64,000 nt of DNA, taken from the NCBI GenBank assembly GCA_031769625.1, contig JAUIMM010000188.1, positions 12,531,501-12,595,500 of the forward strand, written 5' to 3'. Of the stretch, positions 40,385 to 51,149 are shown in pieces. This DNA is from Taudactylus pleione. Taxonomy: Eukaryota; Chordata; Amphibia; Anura; Myobatrachidae. Below the pieces are notes generated by a model, which worked only from the letters and a program-made list of their open reading frames with translations, was not told the origin of the DNA and ran no database searches. The number at the start of each line of letters is the position of its first letter. Position 1 is the first letter of the stretch. The position numbers were made by a program, and so were the translations under genes.

Positions 40385-40627
40385 GTTCAACAAGGCTCTG
40401 TAGTTATATAACATAAAGCACAGACTTGTCCAATGGACAGTATCACCTGTTTGCAGAAATAAATATAAACTTGCAGATACTCAGGGACAACGCTTGATTA
40501 TGGATAAAGGGATTTAGCTCCTGAATTTAGCCTAGACTGTAAGCTTTGGCACTGAATAATTAAGTCTACCAGTTTATGGTATGGGAATGTGTCAGCTCTG
40601 CAATTGAAAGGGATATATCCCATTACC
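40385..40627. other. Unassigned sequence
   Basis: No gene or repeat is recognised. Confidence 0.35.
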
Positions 40628-40635
40628 TCCTAGGG

Positions 40636-40820
40636 CAGTGATTCCCAACCTCGGTCCTCAAGGCACACTAACAGTCCTGGTTTTGGTGATATCCATGCTA
40701 AAGCACAGATGGTTTAATCAAAATAACTGAGGTACTAATTAAGTTGCCTGTGCTTAAGTATGGCTATCCTTAAAACCTGGACTGTTAGTGTGCCTTGAGG
40801 ACCGTGGTTGGGAACCCCTG
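40636..40820. mobile_element. hAT MITE with perfect 8-bp duplication
   Basis: CAGTGATTCCCAACCTCGG to TGGTTGGGAACCCCTG, with long inverted ends (TCCTCAAGGCACACTAACAG against CTGTTAGTGTGCCTTGAGGA). TCCTAGGG flanks it on both sides (40,628-40,635 and 40,821-40,828). Confidence 0.95.
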
Positions 40821-41033
40821 TCCTAGGGACTAGCATTATTAAGACACTCCCACCTTCAGTTCCATCAAAGGGAGAGATATATTCTATTATTAACACCTAC
40901 TCTAAAAAGGACCCTATTGCAAAGAAACACTACCCGATAATTACCCTGCTATACTAAAGGAATCCATCAGAACCCGGGTTCGATCTTACTAATGTGCACC
41001 ACCAAAAGAATGGCAACTGCTAGCAAATACTGA

Positions 41034-41525
41034 GGGGTCTATTTACTAAGCCTTGGATGGAGATAAAGTCGAGGGATATAAGGTACCAACCAACCAGCTC
41101 CTAACTGACATTTTTGAAACACAACCTGTGCAATGACAGTTTTATTATTACCAGTTATTTATATAGCGAACACATATTCTGCAGCGCTTTACAGAGAATA
41201 TCTTACCATTCACAACTGTCCCTTGCCCAGTGCAGCTATATTCCCTACCACATGCTCATACACATACACACTATGGTCAATTTTGTGGAGAGCCAATTAA
41301 CTTACCAGTATATTTTTGGAGTGTAGGAGGAAACCGGAACACCCGGAGGAAACCCACGCAAGCACAGGGAGAGTATACAAACTCCGCACAGTTAGGGCCA
41401 TGGTGGGAATCGAACCCATGACCTCAGTGCTGTGAGGCAGTAACGCTAACCATTACACTGTCTGTGCTGTTAAAAGCTGATTGGCTGGTACCTTATCTCC
41501 ATCCAAGGCTTAGTAAATAGACCCC
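41034..41525. mobile_element. MITE, GGGGTCTATTTACTAAGCC termini, with nested SINE
   Basis: The left end GGGGTCTATTTACTAAGCCT and GGATGGAGATAA are mirrored at the right by TTATCTCCATCC and AGGCTTAGTAAATAGACCCC. A SINE at about 41,141-41,469 lies inside. Confidence 0.88.
41141..41469 (-). mobile_element. tRNA-derived SINE (V-SINE-like)
   Basis: On the minus strand it starts with a tRNA-like head. A-box-like TAATGGTTAGCGTTACTGCC is followed by B box GGGTTCGATTCCC about 30 bases later. The body has GCGTGGGTTTCCTCCGGGTG and GTTCCGGTTTCCTCC, and the tail AAAGCGCTGCAGAATATG with GCTATATAAATAA. That head, body and tail order is typical of V-SINE-type elements moved by an L2-like LINE. It lies inside a MITE. 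Confidence 0.85.
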
Positions 41526-41538
41526 TTAAAACGTAATG

Positions 41539-41829
41539 GCCTGATTCAGAAGTGCACGCTATTGCAGCCACAGTGTGACTATGAATTCTATGCTGATGCC
41601 GCGGCCAATGGAATTCATATAGAGATGCCCACTGACTGCAGCGCTAATCAGAAGGACATTGGTTGCACCATTGAGCATTGCACCAGCCCTATGGAGGCAC
41701 AGAATTTCTGTATGAACATGGCCGCTGATATCAAAGCACCAGCATAAGAAGCCGCACACTCTCAGTGACATAGAAAAAAACAGTAAGTGTCAAAAGATTT
41801 CACTTACCTTGGAGGCATTCCCAAGTGCA
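41539..41829. other. Sequence beginning with a Harbinger-like end
   Basis: ATGGCCTGATTCAGAAGTGC at 41,537 resembles the GGGCCTGATTCAG terminus, but no second end precedes the hAT element at 41,838. It contains TGAATTCTATGC near 41,581 and GGAATTCATATAG near 41,608. No gene is accepted. Confidence 0.4.
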
Positions 41830-41837
41830 CTGCAAGG

Positions 41838-42302
41838 CAGTGGCGTAACTACTCTAGGTGGTGTGGCTGCTATGGGGCCTGTACCGACCCGAGGCCCGGC
41901 CCTTCCCCCGCACCTACGGTGCCAGGCCTCAGTCCGTGCCTCCCCCCTCTGCATTGCTCCCGCACCCTCCTCACTCCCCTCTTCTCGACTTACCTGCTCC
42001 GTGGTTGCGTCTTCCACCTCCATGGTCGCGTTCTCCCTGTCGGATCTGCCTCTGGCTCTCCTCATTGACTGGTACTAGGAGGGGGCGTGGCCGCCTCCTC
42101 CCAGCATCAGCCAGTGAGAAGAGATAGACCCGACTAGGAGAGGAGGTGTGTCTGCTCTGTGCAGTGTGACCACGGAGCAGGTAAGTCGAGGAGAGGGGAG
42201 TGAGGACGTGTGGGGGTTGGCATGTGAAGGGGGGGCCGGGGACCTAGGGGGGGCCTGTGAAAATGTTGCTATAGGGCCCCCCTAGCTCTAGTTATGCCCC
42301 TG
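41838..42302. mobile_element. hAT non-autonomous element, CAGTGGCGTAAC termini
   Basis: CAGTGGCGTAACTACTC to AGTTATGCCCCTG. Flanks CTGCAAGG and CTTCAAGG match at 7 of 8 positions. An inverted pair, CTCGACTTACCTGCTCCGTG (41,985) and CACGGAGCAGGTAAGTCGAG (42,171), lies inside, so the centre can fold back. Confidence 0.85.
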
Positions 42303-42428
42303 CTTCAAGGGATAGTTATACTGTATATTACAGATTTGGGTGGAGAATAATAGTATATAAATATTAAATATTTGGGTACTATATAACCAGAGACTTCTTA
42401 AAGCAGTTATGCTATACCTGGTTACATA

Positions 42429-42586
42429 GGGGGAGATGTATCAAATCTTGGAGAGAGATAAAGTACCAACCAATCAGCTTCAGTCATTTTTCAAATACTG
42501 CCTGTAATATGACGTTTAGGAGCTGATTGGTTGGTACTTTATATCTCTCCACTTTATCTCTCCCCAAAGTTTAATAAATCTCCCCC
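42429..42586. mobile_element. MITE, GGGGGAGATGTATCAAATC termini, complete
   Basis: GGGGGAGATGTATCAAAT to TTAATAAATCTCCCCC, 158 bp, flanked by ATA on both sides (42,426-42,428 and 42,587-42,589). The pair ACCAACCAATCAGCTTC / GAGCTGATTGGTTGGT forms a long stem. Confidence 0.9.
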
Positions 42587-42732
42587 ATAATATTTTAGTG
42601 ATCACCTTACAATTCACTTGGTCACTAGTAAAAACACAATGTATATTATTTGATTACGATTTAATGCCAACTCTGTTCTGGAAGATAATATAAAATGCAT
42701 GACTCTAATGGTATTTCAGTACAGGCCCCAGT

Positions 42733-43560
42733 GGTGTAACTAAAGGGGGACGAGCAGGGCGGGTGCCCTGGGTGCCGTAGGACCGGTGGCGCGCGGGGGG
42801 GTCACCGCCGGGCACGGTACCGACCCGCCCTAGTTAGGCAGTGTAGCGCCGACCGCAGTGTGTGCGGTCAGAGATACACATTTACAAAGGACCGGCGCTA
42901 GGCTTCCCTGAGCCCAGTGCCGGTCCTTTGCTGCGCAGCCAAGACCTTCCCTCCCCCTGAGCGCTTACCCAACAGCGCCAGGAGGAGGGTGGGAGGCGGG
43001 TGGTCTCAGGCTGTGCAGTAACACACACATTGCCGCCAGTGCGGCAGCGATGTGTGTGTTAACCAGCAGCCAATGAGAGTCAGACAGACTCTCATTGGCT
43101 GCTGCTGCTGCACACACATCACCGCCACGCGGCAGCGATGTGTGTGTTAACCAGCAGCCAATGAGAGTCAGACAGACTCTCATTGACTGCTGAGCTCCCA
43201 CAGCAAGAGCCGGCTCCCTTCCGGCTCCTGCAGTGGGTAATGGGAGAAACGTCATGACGTCTCTCCCATAATGCAGAGCGCGCCAGCCCGGGAGGACTGA
43301 CTTGCGGCGCGGGAGCAGTGGCTGGAGCCGGCGCGTGGATTCAGGTAAGTGTATTTTTTTTTTTACTTGTGTTGTGTGTCTGCACATCGGGGGGGCACCA
43401 TTACAGGGGGGGACCACTACTGGGGGCACCATTACAGGGGGGGACCACAAACAAAAAATGGCAGCTGCTCAATTAATCTGGTAGTACTTATTTCAGGTGC
43501 ATGAAAGGGAGGGGTCATACCAAGTAGAAAAAGGAGGGGGGTTTTAACCCCCTATTGTTC
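42733..43560. mobile_element. hAT-like element starting CAGTGGTGTAACTAAAGG
   Basis: The start is a CAGTGGTGTAAC hAT terminus followed by GGGGACGAGCAGGGCGGGTG, which recurs at about 46,950. The right part holds GGGGGCACCATTACAGG repeats related to the minisatellite at 47,925. The right end is not exact, so the boundary is approximate. Confidence 0.55.
43020..43200. repeat. Duplicated hairpin unit CCAATGAGAGTCAGACAGAC
   Basis: GCAGCGATGTGTGTGTTAAC with CCAGCAGCCAATGAGAGTC occurs at about 43,043 and 43,132. In each copy CCAATGAGAGT pairs with the following ACTCTCATTGG around a short loop. Confidence 0.85.
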
Positions 43561-43829
43561 CCCAGCACGCTGAGTTATACCAGCAACAATATACGATCAC
43601 TATATAATAATAAAATTTCAGAGATATTGTTGCATGCATTTGCAAATACATGGGAAAGCTGCTAGGCCTTGTCATGGCTTCTCTGTCACTAGCAGTCCCT
43701 AACATTAACAGGTTCACGTCCGGGACACAGAGCACCCCATAATAACGTCCAGCCCAGGACCGCCCAAGGGCATCACACGAAAATGGAAAAAGAGTGATAG
43801 TGTAGTGTAAAGTATAGATGTGTGCGAGT

Positions 43830-43873
43830 AATTAATAAGCTGTGCGCTCGCGAGCGGGTCTGAATCAGGCCCT
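43830..43873. mobile_element. Harbinger MITE end fragment
   Basis: GCGCTCGCGAGCGGGTCTGA and ATCAGGCCC match the last 40 bases of the GGGCCTGATTCAG family. The rest is absent. Confidence 0.7.
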
Positions 43874-44927
43874 TAAAAAAATAGACCTGCCGGTCAGCAG
43901 TGTGTTTACCAAAAGCGCTTCACAGATCACTGTGATCTGTGCAGTCTTTTGAGTGTAATAAAGTAATGAAAAGGTTAATTTAAAAAATAAAAGCTGTGCC
44001 CTCCACACCAAAAGCAAACAAAAAAAACCAAGCATAACAAACCCTGAACCTCTGAGCCCGGTATTATAGAGGAAAATTGGGGGAAAAATAAGGTGGGGTT
44101 CCCAGGGCCGGCTCCTGACTCGTTCTGTCAGTGCGGCCGCACAGGGGCGCCGGGTCCGGCTGCTGAAAATCCACGCCCTCCACCCACCTGCTGCAGGTAT
44201 TATTTTATCGTCAGAGGGTGGATGCAGGGAAGGGGAGGGCAGAAGGGAAGCACAGGATGGTGCTGGGTGCAGAGACACCTTGCGCAGGCCCTGGGGGTTC
44301 CCCCTATTATTCTTTAACCAGCACTGGATGGAACCAACACCTTCAGTGTGTGTGTCTTGTTATTTTTTCAATATTTTTTCCACAGTGGGGCATTTGTAGC
44401 TCTAAAAGTGCCACAGTGCAGGCTTGCTGGTACCTGTAGTCCTGCTAAGAAAAACAATATTAACCCTTTATTTACACCATTATCTCTGCACCCATCACCA
44501 CCAAGGGTGCAGGGAAGAGTTAATGCTTGGGAGGGGGGACCCCATTTTTGGAGGGGGGGTCACAACATGCAGAGGATTGCCAGCCCTGGGCTAACCAGTT
44601 TGGGGCTGGTTTATATTACAGCAGGGGGACCCCATGCTCAGTGTCTACTTGCTGTAGGATGCTGGTTAAAGGAAAATAGGTGAAACTTAACATCGGTTTT
44701 CCCCCTGATTTTCCTCTAACAGAGCAGGCTCAGAGCTTTTTGAATGAGCTCTTTCATTACATTATAACACACAGAAGCATGCACAGATCACACTGATCTG
44801 TGCATGCTTCTGCAGAACACACTGATGGGGAGGGGGTCTACAGTATACGTATCTTGGTAAATCCCTGTGTTCTATTGCTGTCTATGGAAAGTATTTAAAG
44901 CAAGTTTGGGAAATGGTGTATTGAGGT
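43874..44927. repeat. Dispersed repeat with AGCCCTGGGCT box
   Basis: GGGGGACCCCATTTTTGGAG, GCCAGCCCTGGGCTAACCAG and CAGCAGGGGGACCCCATGC recur in altered form at 50,105-50,225 and 56,780-57,110. A palindrome, AGCATGCACAGATCACACTG / ATCTGTGCATGCT, lies at 44,777-44,812, with a second AGATCACTGTGATCT at 43,923. No gene is accepted. Confidence 0.6.
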
Positions 44928-45566
44928 CAGGGGCATATTTATAATGGGTTCAGGGTATGTGGTGCACACGGGCCCCAGGGTTCAGGGGGGCCCACACCGC
45001 ACACCCTGCACCCATAGTTAGTTATACTTACCTTTCCGCAGAATATGGTGTCCTGCTCTGCAGAGCGGGACTGGCGCTGCAGAGCAGCAAAAAAGTCTTA
45101 GGGAAAATGGCGACGGCCATTTTCCCGATGACCCGAGCATGTGCAGAAAAAATGTCCCCGGAAAAAAGGAGCGGGTGCCATTTTCTTGGAGACCCGCGCA
45201 TGCGCAGTAGATTCTGGCATGAAGCCAGAATCTACTGCGCTGACAGAGAGGAAGGGGCCCAAACGGAGGCTGCACACAGCCTTTATAATGGATGCAAGGT
45301 GTGCGGGGAACACGGGGGGCCCCACACTGCCCACCCCGCACCCATAGTTAATAATACTTACCTCTCCGCAGATTCCGGTGTGCTGCTCTGCAAAAATCAC
45401 TGGGATGTCCCCGGGAAAAAGGCGCGGGCACCATTCTCCCGGAGACCTGCGCATGCGCAGTAGATTCTGGCATAAAGCCAGAATCTACCGCACTCAGTAC
45501 ACGGACAGAGAGAAGGGGGCCCAAACTGGGCTGCACACGGGCCCCCTCCTCTCTTAAAACGCCCCT
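44928..45566. mobile_element. hAT non-autonomous element with internal duplication
   Basis: CAGGGGCATATTTATAATGG to CTTAAAACGCCCCTG. A segment with CCGCACACCCTGCACCCATA, ACTTACCT and GTAGATTCTGGCAT (44,997-45,240) recurs at 45,335-45,490. Each has the stem TAGATTCTGGCAT/AAGCCAGAATCTA. The ends match 6,592 and 54,594. No clear duplication flanks it. Confidence 0.7.
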
Positions 45567-46296
45567 GCATCATACCAAACAGATGCTACTTTCCCTGGCC
45601 TTTCTTGATGGTATATCAGAAGCCAGATCTGTAATTCACAATGCAGATAATTTATTAGGTAGAAAATGCTATAAATTTCACAGCTATTGACTCTAAATAG
45701 GCAGGACGCACTTTATCACGCCAGAGGAGATTTATAGCACTAGAGATGGTATGTAGTGATAGGCATAAATAAAGCAGAAATGAAATAAGAACCAACAAAC
45801 TGAAACACAAAGAAGCAGTTCTAACTAAAGTTCATGTTATTGGCAAACATGTCTATGTGCCTATTACAGGCAGCAGGTGTTAATGACAGAGGGAGGGAGA
45901 TGAGGACTCGTTACTTTATTTGTAGAAAAACAACACGTTTCTGCAATGTAAATGACAATCTGTGCTTTCAGAGAAAGGTATAAGTTACATCAAAACTGGC
46001 CAAAGTGTTGTTTTGTTCTGCAGGAATGAAGTCTAAATATAAGCTATTTTTTATTTTCGCAGCTATCACATTACATTAGGTTTGGATCAAACCTATTGTA
46101 TATTATAAAAGTCTTTTGTTTATTGTTTTGTACAAACAGGAGTTTGCTAGCCTTTTGCCGGGCATGTTGTTACACGTAGACAATATATATATCTGATATA
46201 TAACCAGCCTCTTCCATACATATGATATTTCTAGAGAGATTACAGGGTACTGCAAATACTAATGACCACTGTTTTGGGGGTTTGTGATGAGACAGA
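45567..46296. other. Unassigned, unique-looking sequence
   Basis: No gene, terminus or repeat is recognised in about 730 bp. The phrase TAGAGATGGTATGTAGTGAT (45,742) recurs at 46,891. Confidence 0.45.
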
Positions 46297-46830
46297 GGGC
46301 AAAATTTACTAAGCGGCGGGTTCTAAACCCCAGCGGTTTGGTGGAGGTTTGACGGTGGGTTCCAGAGCCGTAACTAGACATTTTGGTGCCCTGTGCCAGA
46401 AAGAGCATTGGCGCCCCCCTACTTTTTCAAAGGGACATAATGCACCCAAAAAAGGGCCATGGCTACATGTGGAAGGGCCAGGGAAGAGATAAGAGAGGCC
46501 AGGAGATGCTGGGGATGAAATAAGAGGAAGCTACAAGCAAGAATGATAATAAACAGAAATTTGACAGGCCCAAACAGCGCCCCCTGCCCTGTGGTGCCCT
46601 GTGCGATGGCACCGGCCGCACTACCCTAGCTACGGCCCTGGTGGGTTCTAAACCCCGGGGGTTTGGGGTCGGTTTGGTGGTGGTTTCTAAATGACAGCCC
46701 TGTTCTATTCTATTCTAAAATTTGTTTTGACGGCGGTTTTGCAGTGGTTTTGGCCTTAGTAAATCTGCAGATAGCAAAACCGCCGTCAAACCGCCGGGGT
46801 TTAGAACCCGACGCTTAGTACATTTTGGCC
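46297..46830. mobile_element. MITE, AAAATTTACTAAGCGGCGGGTTC termini, carrying a hAT MITE
   Basis: Left GGCAAAATTTACTAAGCG and GCGGGTTCTAAACCCC are mirrored by GGGGTTTAGAACCCGACG and CTTAGTACATTTTGGCC at the right. A hAT MITE lies inside at 46,363-46,640. Confidence 0.75.
46363..46640. mobile_element. hAT MITE, CAGAGCCGTAAC termini, perfect 8-bp duplication
   Basis: CAGAGCCGTAACTAGAC to CTAGCTACGGCCCTG, 278 bp. GTGGGTTC flanks it on both sides (46,355-46,362 and 46,641-46,648). The interior has one copy of the unit that is repeated four times at 37,634. Confidence 0.95.
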
Positions 46831-46859
46831 AGAGAGTGTGTGTGGGGCAAAGCTTGGGG

Positions 46860-47924
46860 ACAGAGATATGCCAGCAAAGTTACAAGAGCCTAGAGATGGT
46901 ATGTAGTGATAGGCATAAATAAAATAAGAACCAACAAGCTGAAACTAGGGGGAGACGAGCAGAGCGCGTGCCCTGGGCACCATGGCAGGACCAACAGACG
47001 TCACTGCTGCAGGGCATACAGTATCACCATGACTCACACATCAATAGTAAATGTTCCAATCACTGATCTTACTCTGCCTCCTCTGCTCTTACCAGACTCC
47101 TCCATTGATTTGCAAGTGAATGTCAGACTTAAGTGTCACTTTATATCATAAACATTTAACATTAGAGAGATTATATAATTTTTTTTTTTTTTCAAATATA
47201 TCTCTTCCCCCACAATACCCACCACATACCACTCATCACCCACTGTTTCCCATACTTCAACCATGCAGGAAAAGAGTACAGCAGGACTTCATGTAAATGA
47301 TTGACTTGGACCAGAATGCAGAATATAGGCTGGACCGGTAGTAGTATCTGGACTGGGACTGGAATAATGGCTCAGCTGGAGGCTGCTATGTATAATTTAG
47401 ATTGAGATGAGTTGTAGCTGGGACACTTGAAGGTGAGTGGTGCATTAAGAACTGTATAATAATCCAGAAAAACAGGTGCCCCCTCTGCAAGTAGGGTCTG
47501 TTATGAAAACTGGATGTCTGGATACAGCACAGGTGCTGAGAGGAATTCAACCAGTTAGAGTTTTAGTTGAAGTAACAATCAACTGAAATAATGTTTTGGA
47601 AGTTGCGCTGGTTTAGCCACCAAGGGCAGCTGTTTACAGGGATATGCTAGGAGACTGCGCACAGAAAACCGGTAAGTCTGCAAGTTGAGTGGGTGCAAGT
47701 AGTTTCTGGGATGTTTATAAATATGCTGTAACTCATAGATATTAGAACAAGGCTTCCAGCAGGTCTTCAGGGAATGCAGGCTGGAGCACACTAGTGAATG
47801 GAAGGCTGCACAGCACAGGAAAGCACTACCATAGTGCAAATACTGTAGACGGCGGCAGGACCAAGAGCGGGGATTCAGGTGGTTTATGTTTTCCTTTTTG
47901 TATGTGTTTGCACCACTACTGGGG
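46860..47924. other. Mostly unassigned sequence
   Basis: A hAT-like phrase, AGGGGGAGACGAGCAGAGCG, at about 46,948 matches 42,745 and may begin the element that carries the minisatellite to the right. No gene is recognised in the rest. Confidence 0.4.
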
Positions 47925-48540
47925 GAGGACAGACTACTGCTGGGGGCACTGCATCGGGAGGTGGACTACTACTTGGGGCACTGCTGGGGTGGGACCACTA
48001 CTGGGGGGGTTACTACTGAGGGCACTATATAAAGGACACTGCATAGGGGAAACCACTATTGAGGGCACTATATAAAGGGCACTACTGGGGGAACTGCATA
48101 GGGGGGACCACTACTGGGGCCTGCATACAATGGACCATTACTGGGGGCACTGTATAAGGTGCACTACTGGGGGCCTGCATAAGGGAGACCACTACTGGGG
48201 GCACTGTATAGGGGTCAGGGCTACTACTGGGGGCATTATATAAGGGGCACTACTGGGGCACTGCATAGGGGGGACTACTACTGGGGGCACTGCATGATGG
48301 GGACCACTCCTGGGGGCCTGCATAAGAGAGACCACTACTGGGGGCACTGTATAAAGGGCACTACTGGGGGCCTGCATAAGGGGGACCACTACTGGGGGCA
48401 CTGTATAGGGGGGCTACTACTGGGGGCATTATATAAGAGGCACTATTGGGGGCACAGCAGGGGGAACTACTACTGGGGGCACTGCATAATGGGGACCACT
48501 ACTGGGGCAACTGTATAAGGGGCACTACTGACCGCGCTGC
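47925..48540. repeat. Minisatellite of CTACTGGGGGCACTGYATA units
   Basis: About 25 degenerate units of 20-30 bp, such as CCACTACTGGGGGCACTG, GCCTGCATAAGGGGGACC and TATAAGGGGCACTACTGG. A two-level pattern of about 110 bp is suggested by repeats of GGGGCCTGCATAAG at 48,117, 48,171, 48,313 and 48,369. The same unit occurs briefly at 43,393-43,445. Confidence 0.85.
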
Positions 48541-48654
48541 AGAGGGGGGCAGTTATAGGACATAATTAAAATTGTAGGAGGGGGCTATTATGGGTCATAA
48601 TTGTGTGAGGAGGGTGCATAGTTTAAATACCGCAGTATAACTTAGTGGCCCTAG

Positions 48655-48931
48655 CAGGGCCGTAGCTAGGGTAGTGTGTCCGATGCCAGCGCACAGGGCA
48701 CCACAGGACAGGGGGTGCTGTTTGGGCCTGTCAAATTTCTGTTTATTATAATTCTCACTTGCAGCTTCCTATTATTTTAGTCCCAGCATCTCCTGGCCTT
48801 CCTTATCTCTTCCCTGGCCCTTTCCCATGAGGCCATGGCCCTTTTTGGGTGCATTATGTCCCTTTGAAAAATTAGGGGGGCGCCATTGCTTTTTCTGGCA
48901 CTGGGCACCAAAAAGTCTAGTTATGGCTTTG
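48655..48931. mobile_element. hAT MITE, CAGGGCCGTAGC termini, perfect 8-bp duplication
   Basis: CAGGGCCGTAGCTAGGG to CTAGTTATGGCTTTG, 277 bp. GGCCCTAG flanks it on both sides (48,647-48,654 and 48,932-48,939). It is the reverse of the 46,363 element. Confidence 0.95.
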
Positions 48932-49032
48932 GGCCCTAGGTTTCGTTGAATTTTTTAATGTGGCCCACTCTGCCTTAAAGGTTGAAGTCCCCTGCTGTAG
49001 GTCACACAGAGTGACTAGGGATAGAAGATATA

Positions 49033-49582
49033 GGCCCTGATTCAGAGCCGGACGCTCTGACCAGAGCGCTCGCTCTGAATCAGGGCCCTCCTCCATTAAA
49101 ATGGAGCGTCCTCCTGGACGCTCATATAGCTGTGGGTCACCACCCATTGCATTTACGAGCGTCCAAAAAGATGGTCGCGATGGTCTTGACCATCGCGACC
49201 ATCGGACTTGCGAAGGAAACCCTGCTGTCGGGTTTCCCAGCCACAAGCCCTGGAGTGATTTTGGCTCTATCAGAGCCAAAATCACTCCCACTGACATCAC
49301 TAGTGATGTCAGTGGGTCCGGCTTCAGACGGTAGGCGTTCCCATGGGAACGCCTCCGTCTGGCAGGCACGCCCCCGGCACGCCCACCAAAGGGGGCGTGC
49401 TGTCAGTCACCATCCACAGCACGCCCCCTTTGGTGCGAGACCCCGAGCGACGGATTCCCCGTCGCTCGCCGGGTCTCGCGCATGCGCACGACGGAGCTCC
49501 CTCCGTCGTGCGCATGCACAGTGGGGAACATCGACCCACTTGCGAGCATACTGCCGCTTGCGAGTGGGTCTGAATGACCCCC
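49033..49582 (+). mobile_element. Hairpin-chain Harbinger MITE (subfamily 1), best-preserved copy
   Basis: GGCCCTGATTCAGAGCCG to TGAATGACCCCC, 550 bp, flanked by ATA on both sides (49,030-49,032 and 49,583-49,585). It contains a perfect 16-bp GATGGTCGCGATGGTC pair, GGAAACCC/GGGTTTCC, a perfect 17-bp stem at 49,252-49,288, ACTGACATCACTAGTGAT, CAGACGG/CCGTCTG around GGCGTTCCCATGGGAACGCC, a perfect 20-bp stem at about 49,384-49,437, GAGCGACGG/CCGTCGCTC, and the 17-bp GCATGCGCACGACGGAG pair. Confidence 0.93.
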
Positions 49583-49585
49583 ATA

Positions 49586-50034
49586 TTCAGCAGGCTGAGT
49601 TATACTGTTCAGTGTGGGAACAGCAGACTGAAGGCAGGATGAAGCTGTAAACTGGAGATGATATGCAGAATTAGTTGCAGGAGACAGACAGCACAAAGGT
49701 GTGATGGCTAAGGGCTGATTGCAGCAGGGAAGCTTACAGAAGAATCCAGCTGTAAAGTAGTTAAGTGCTATAATAGGGTAAAATAGCTATACACAGTAGG
49801 AATTGCTCAGATCTGGAGAGTGGAGCTGCAAATGTTTTTAGCAGTATAGGACGCTGCTCAGGTTTATACAGATACTGGAGCCAGGAATAGTTGAACTGGC
49901 AAATCACAGGTGCCTGGGAAAAGTTTGCATAGGACTCCCTGCACTGGGATTGGACACAGGAGTCACATGAGAAGTAAGTCTCCGTGAGTGGCATGCATCT
50001 TATGTCCCTTTTTGAAAAATGAGGAGGCGCCAAT
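49586..50034. other. Unassigned sequence
   Basis: No gene or repeat boundary is recognised. Confidence 0.35.
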
Positions 50035-50460
50035 ACTCTTTCTGGCCCGGGGCACCAAAATGATTAGTTTCGGCTCTACCCGTACCCATCGCCCATGGCT
50101 GGTTGTTGCTCTGGTGGGGGACCCCATTTTATTTTTGGGGTTCCAACTTTCTGAGAAATTCCAGCCCTGGGCTGACCAGTTTGGGGCGGTTTGTCATTAT
50201 GGCAGGGGGACCCCACGCTGTGTGTCTCCCTGCTATAAGCTCAGCCCCTCAGTTTCATTCCACCTGTTGCTTGTTGTTGGCAAATAAGGCAACCACATGC
50301 CATTTTTCCCCCTGTTGTTCAGTACCAGACCAGGCTGAGAGCTCTTAGGCTGGTTATGGATTTGGGGGGGACCCCAGGCATTTTTTTAACTCTCTGTTTC
50401 TATTTTTAACAAAGGCAAAGCCTGCACAGATCACACTGATCTTTGCATTGCTTTCAGCCT
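50035..50460. repeat. Dispersed repeat with AGCCCTGGGCT box, second copy
   Basis: GGGGACCCCATTTTATTTTT, CCAGCCCTGGGCTGACCAGT and GGCAGGGGGACCCCACGCTG correspond to 44,535-44,640. The left boundary, with GGGCACCAAAATGATTAGTT, resembles a hAT MITE end. Confidence 0.55.
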
Positions 50461-51100
50461 GCCACAAAGGTGGAGCTGCTTTATGGAGGAATAAGAACTA
50501 GGATGCAGAAGGAATATGACAGGGAGGGCCTTACATGCAATCCAAATTATGCAAGATCCAACATTTCCAGGATTATGAAGTTTTGCCTCATTTTGAGACC
50601 CATTTCTTTGGGAGGAACCGCTTCATGTCTCAGTTTAATGATCGATTCCTCGATTTGTCACCTGCCCAGTGGTCCGGGAGCTGCTGGGCATGACCCTGTC
50701 CCTCTGTCCAGTGAATAGACAGCATGTGCATGTGCATGGCATCTATTCACTGCTTGCTCGTATAAGCAGAGCAGCAGGTGAGAGGGACAGCAGGACAGTG
50801 CCCAAACAGTGGGGCGGTCCCACAAAAATCTGGACAGTCGGGAGGTATGCATGTGAGGGCATGGTGTTCATGGAGTGTTAGAGATTCATTGCAAACAAAA
50901 TTTGAAACTTTCTCAGTATACCTTCCAGAAAGTTTTCCTTCATGGAACTCCTGTTCCTCAATTGGTCATCTGTATTTACTATTTCAGTCTCTGATGCGCT
51001 TCCAGCTACAGGCATGTCTAGTAATACAATTCTTTTCTGGCAATACAGTGTTTTGTTTGTGTTTAACTGATTACGTTTATATGATTAGGTGGGACATGAC
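50461..51100. other. Unassigned sequence
   Basis: No gene is recognised. AGTGAATAGA at 50,710 pairs with TCTATTCACT at 50,742. Confidence 0.35.
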
Positions 51101-51149
51101 TTTTTGAATAATCCGACCAAAACCAGGAGAGTTTGGTCGTGTTGTTCAC

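Noticed and set aside
41787..42127. Proline-rich frames on both strands
   Set aside because: They fall within a short hAT element whose relatives are non-coding.
49132..49650. 172-residue frame and many others in the GGGCCTGATTCAG MITEs
   Set aside because: GC-rich inverted repeats give open frames on both strands; the same frames are broken in other copies.
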